Under the pieces are notes generated by a model. It searched no databases, was not told the origin of the DNA, and saw only the letters and a list, made by a program, of their open reading frames with translations. From positions 1 through 64,000 of the forward strand of contig NZ_WRXL01000004.1 in NCBI RefSeq assembly GCF_010119195.1: a stretch of 64,000 nucleotides of DNA. The letters run 5' to 3'. Below, in pieces: positions 61,360 to 64,000 of this stretch (position 1 is the stretch's first letter; each line of letters opens with the position of its first letter). Made by a program: the position numbers and the translations under genes. The stretch comes from Haloarcula salina (GTDB lineage Archaea > Halobacteriota > Halobacteria > Halobacteriales > Haloarculaceae).

Positions 61360-62379
61360 GTGCGACGCGAAGCACTCCTGACCGGTGGCGTGGTCGTGGT
61401 CGTCCTGGCCGCGTTCATCGGTGCGATAACGGTCCCCGGCGCTCTCGCCGACCCTCCCGAGGACGTGCGAGAGAGCTATCTCGACCTCCGCGAGACGACC
61501 ATCGAGCCCGCGGCCGTCACCGGACAGACGGTCACGCTCTCGATCGACGCCCGACTCTCCCACCGCGGTGGCCCCGCGGAGAACGTCACCGTGGAGACGC
61601 GGGCCGTCGACGCGGACACCGGCCTCGTCGCGACGACGGTGACGCGGCGGGTCGGCACGGTCGACGGGGAACGAGAGGTATCGGTCCCGACGAACATCAC
61701 GGTCGAGCGACAGGGCGGCTATCGGATCGAGACCATCGTCTACGAGGACGGCGAGCGGGTGACGACCGGCCGGCAGTCGGTCCAGAACGTCGATGCACTC
61801 ACGCCCGCCTTCGCCCGGAGCCCCGTGACCTTCGAGCGCTTCGAGAACGCCGGCACGCCCCTCGACGCCATCGCGTACCGCATCGACGGCGTGTCGGACA
61901 ACCGGACGACGCTGAACGTCTCCGTGTACCTCACGAACACCGGCGACGAACCCGCGGGCGGCATCACCCTGCGCCTCCGCGCGCGGCAGGCCGACTCGAA
62001 CGTCATCGCCGACGAGTCGACGGTCGGGATCGGTCAGATTCGCCCCGGCCGGACCGAGACCGTCTCGACCGAGCTGACGGTCCCCGACGGCTACAACTAC
62101 TGGCTGGACGGCATCCTGCGCTCCGACGGCGTCGTCGTCGGCACCGAGAGTTCGCCGGCGAACCTCCACCCGACCGAGCGCCTTCACGAGAACGAGACGC
62201 AGCGCGAAGTCGGCTTCGAGTCGAGCGACTTCGAGGAGGAACCGGCCGGCGGCTCCGGGGGTCAGCCCGACGAAGCCATGGCCACGGCCTCCGAGGGGCC
62301 CGGTTTCACGGCCGTCGGCGCACTGATCGCACTGCTCGCCAGCAGCCTCGTCATCGCACGGAGACAGACCAATGAGTGA
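61360..62379 (+). CDS. Surface protein with PGF-CTERM-like sorting tail (DUF7490-like)
   Basis: A 339-residue protein with an N-terminal signal or anchor (residues 8-28) and two beta-rich extracellular domains with many Asn-x-Thr/Ser sequons. The C-terminal tail GPGFTAVGALIALLASSLVI ends in basic residues. This resembles PGF-CTERM, the archaeosortase A cleavage and lipid-attachment signal. GTG start. It resembles the family I recall as DUF7490. It overlaps the next gene by eight bases. Confidence 0.75.
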   Translation: MRREALLTGGVVVVVLAAFIGAITVPGALADPPEDVRESYLDLRETTIEPAAVTGQTVTLSIDARLSHRGGPAENVTVETRAVDADTGLVATTVTRRVGTVDGEREVSVPTNITVERQGGYRIETIVYEDGERVTTGRQSVQNVDALTPAFARSPVTFERFENAGTPLDAIAYRIDGVSDNRTTLNVSVYLTNTGDEPAGGITLRLRARQADSNVIADESTVGIGQIRPGRTETVSTELTVPDGYNYWLDGILRSDGVVVGTESSPANLHPTERLHENETQREVGFESSDFEEEPAGGSGGQPDEAMATASEGPGFTAVGALIALLASSLVIARRQTNE

Positions 62380-62671
62380 CACCGAATCCAGCGACCCAGC
62401 GGGACAGCACGCCGAACGCGCCGCCGCCGAGGACGCGACCGATGAGTCCGAGGGGGGACGGTCCATCGCCGTCTTCGCCCAGTGGGCGGCGTTCGCGATC
62501 CTCGTCCTCGTCGCCCTCATCGCGACGCTGCAGTTCTACTTCTCGGCGTCGGCGGCCATCGACACGTTCGTCACGTCGCGGTACCGCCCGCTGTTCAACG
62601 CCGCGTTCAACCTCGTCGTGTTGCTGGGCTGTGGGATCGGCCTCTCGGTGCTCGTTCGCCGCCTGGTCTGA
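62372..62671 (+). CDS. Small two-helix haloarchaeal membrane protein
   Basis: A 99-residue protein with an acidic N-terminal 30 residues and two membrane helices (about residues 33-55 and 70-96). It starts inside the preceding gene, so the two are likely coupled. It may be an accessory of the surface protein. Function unknown. Confidence 0.7.
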   Translation: MSDTESSDPAGQHAERAAAEDATDESEGGRSIAVFAQWAAFAILVLVALIATLQFYFSASAAIDTFVTSRYRPLFNAAFNLVVLLGCGIGLSVLVRRLV

Positions 62672-62764
62672 GGCCGGTCCGCCCGCCGATCAGGTACCTA
62701 CAGCCGCCGTTTCACTTTTCGGTGGATTGACACCACAGTCGTCCCTGGTACGATCGAACGACAG

Positions 62765-63820
62765 ATGACACGACAGACGACGCGGCGGCGGTTCGTCGCC
62801 GGAGTCGGTTCCCTCGCCGCCGTCTCGGCGGCCGGCTGTTCCGGATCAGAGACGCCGGCCGCCGAGACGGAGGCCACGCCGACGGACGCCTCGGGCGGCG
62901 CGGCGCCGTCGACGGGCACCGGGACGGCGACGGAAACGGAGGAAGCGGCGGATACCGAGACAGCGACGCCGGACGGTGGGGCGGTCGAGACGCTGGTCTC
63001 GATCGGCGGCGAGCGCGTCCCCGAGAACATGGCCTTCGGGCCAGAGGGGGCGCTGTACTTCGGAATCACGGCTGGCGAACTCCGGCGCGTCCCCGCCGAC
63101 CAGACCGGTGCGACGGGGCTGACGCTCGACGACACGGAACAGGTCGCCACGCTCCCGGGAGCCATCGGCGTCGAGACGGCCCCCGACGGGACGGCCTACG
63201 TCGCCGTCGCGACCCAGGACGACCGGGCCGGCGTGTGGTCGGTCGCCGAGGGCGAGGCGAGCCAGTTGACCGCGATCAGCGGGTTCCCCAACGACGTCCT
63301 GTTCGACGCCGAGCGGGACCGGCTACTGGTGACCGAATCGCGGGGCGGCGTCGTCTACGCGGTCACGACCGACGGCGAGCGGACGACCTGGCTCGACGAC
63401 GACCGCCTCGACACGGAGAGCTTCGGCGCGAACGGCCTCACCCGCGACGCCGACGGGAACGTCTACGTCGCGGTCACGCGCGCGGCGAACGAGACCGGGC
63501 GGCTCGTCCGGGTTCCGATCGAGTCCGACGGGAGCGCCGGCGAGGCGTCGACGTTCCTCGAAGGCGAGTCGATCTTCGGGGCCGACGGGATCACGGCCCG
63601 CGGCGGACATATCTACGTCGCGGCCAACAGCCAGAACCGCGTCGTCCGGGTGACGGCTGACGGGGCCACGTCGACGGTCGCGGACGCCGACGACGGGCTG
63701 GTGTTCCCCTCGGACGTGCTGTTCGGGACCGGCGAGCGGGCCGACTCGCTGTTCGTCTGCAATTTCGCGAACCAGTCGCCCGAGGACGGCGCGATTCTCC
63801 GGACGACCGTGACCGACTGA
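62765..63820 (+). CDS. Tat-exported beta-propeller lipoprotein (SMP-30/gluconolactonase-like)
   Basis: A 351-residue lipoprotein with Tat signal (TRRRFVAGVGSL, residues 6-17), lipobox SAAGC (Cys25) and a Thr/Ala/Glu linker to about residue 70. The rest is a six-bladed propeller-like repeat of about 45 residues: APDGTAYVAV, DADGNVYVAV, ARGGHIYVAANSQNRVVRV. The family hydrolyses lactones or binds ligands. The true substrate is unknown. Confidence 0.8.
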   Translation: MTRQTTRRRFVAGVGSLAAVSAAGCSGSETPAAETEATPTDASGGAAPSTGTGTATETEEAADTETATPDGGAVETLVSIGGERVPENMAFGPEGALYFGITAGELRRVPADQTGATGLTLDDTEQVATLPGAIGVETAPDGTAYVAVATQDDRAGVWSVAEGEASQLTAISGFPNDVLFDAERDRLLVTESRGGVVYAVTTDGERTTWLDDDRLDTESFGANGLTRDADGNVYVAVTRAANETGRLVRVPIESDGSAGEASTFLEGESIFGADGITARGGHIYVAANSQNRVVRVTADGATSTVADADDGLVFPSDVLFGTGERADSLFVCNFANQSPEDGAILRTTVTD

Positions 63821-63894
63821 GGGCGAGGCGATCGGTCCGGTGGCGGTGTTCCCGGACGACAACCCTTTTCAGCGGGCCAACCGAACCCGGTCGT

Positions 63895-64000
63895 ATGGCA
63901 GACGACGAACCCGAAGACGCTGAGGAACCGGCGGACGCAAGCGAGGGCGACGGGGAGGAGAAGTCCTTCCGCGAGCGGGTCGAAGAGATCCGCCAGCAGC
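63895..64000 (+). CDS. Start of an acidic protein, 3' end cut by window
   Basis: The ATG at 63895 opens a frame to the edge (35 residues). It is extremely acidic and then has FRERVEEIRQQ, probably a helix. Not enough is visible to assign a family. Confidence 0.55.
   Translation, partial: MADDEPEDAEEPADASEGDGEEKSFRERVEEIRQQ

Overview
The window is from a halophilic archaeon (class Halobacteria). It is GC-rich with acidic proteins, many genes start close to a TATA-like element and look leaderless, and several markers are haloarchaeal: TrmB, Tat-dependent lipoproteins, a PGF-CTERM-like tail, TFE, Nop5/fibrillarin, MBF1 and glutamate-cysteine ligase. Some proteins resemble those of Haloarculaceae, but I cannot fix the genus. 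I see no rRNA, CRISPR array or intact transposase.

Layout. (1) 0-6 kb: a sugar locus with the end of an ABC ATPase, a Gfo/Idh dehydrogenase, glucose dehydrogenase, a sugar-binding lipoprotein and the regulator TrmB. (2) 6.4-18 kb: an HTH regulator, then an island combining an Fe3+-type ABC importer (binding protein, permease, ATPase) with a GT2 glycosyltransferase, two paralogous GT-C-like membrane proteins, a reversibly-glycosylated-polypeptide-like protein and a Tat-exported gluconate-dehydrogenase-subunit-3-like protein. (3) 18.1-21 kb: acyl-CoA reductase, propionyl-CoA carboxylase beta and a small subunit. (4) 21.1-25.3 kb: a siderophore-type iron importer. (5) 25.3-33.4 kb: thiolase with OB-fold partner, haloarchaeal orphans, Dps, and ADP-forming acyl-CoA synthetase. 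(6) 33.6-37.8 kb: biotin operon bioB-bioU-bioF-bioD. (7) 37.9-42.5 kb: terminal oxidase. (8) 42.5-64 kb: housekeeping genes (panB, MBF1, two tRNA-Leu, coaD, gshA, fibrillarin/Nop5, tfe, DHFR, trm56), a frameshifted sulfatase-like gene, an epimerase and surface proteins.

The main observation is a repeated operator. A TTTAGG-N4-CCTAAA inverted repeat, which resembles a DtxR/SirR/Idr iron box, lies in front of six transcription units: the GT2 gene, the gluconate-dehydrogenase-like/ATPase/GT-C unit, the binding protein/permease/GT-C unit, the RGP-like gene, the siderophore importer, and a 50-residue orphan gene. Its half-site lies where the TATA element should be. This suggests one iron-responsive regulon in which iron uptake is wired to surface or lipid-linked glycan synthesis. 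I know of no described equivalent, and I regard it as the best candidate for a new system here. Iron sensing and glycan chemistry are inferences.

Other links: biotin made by region 6 would serve the biotin-dependent carboxylase of region 3, whose biotin-carrying alpha subunit is outside the window. TrmB would govern the glucose genes.
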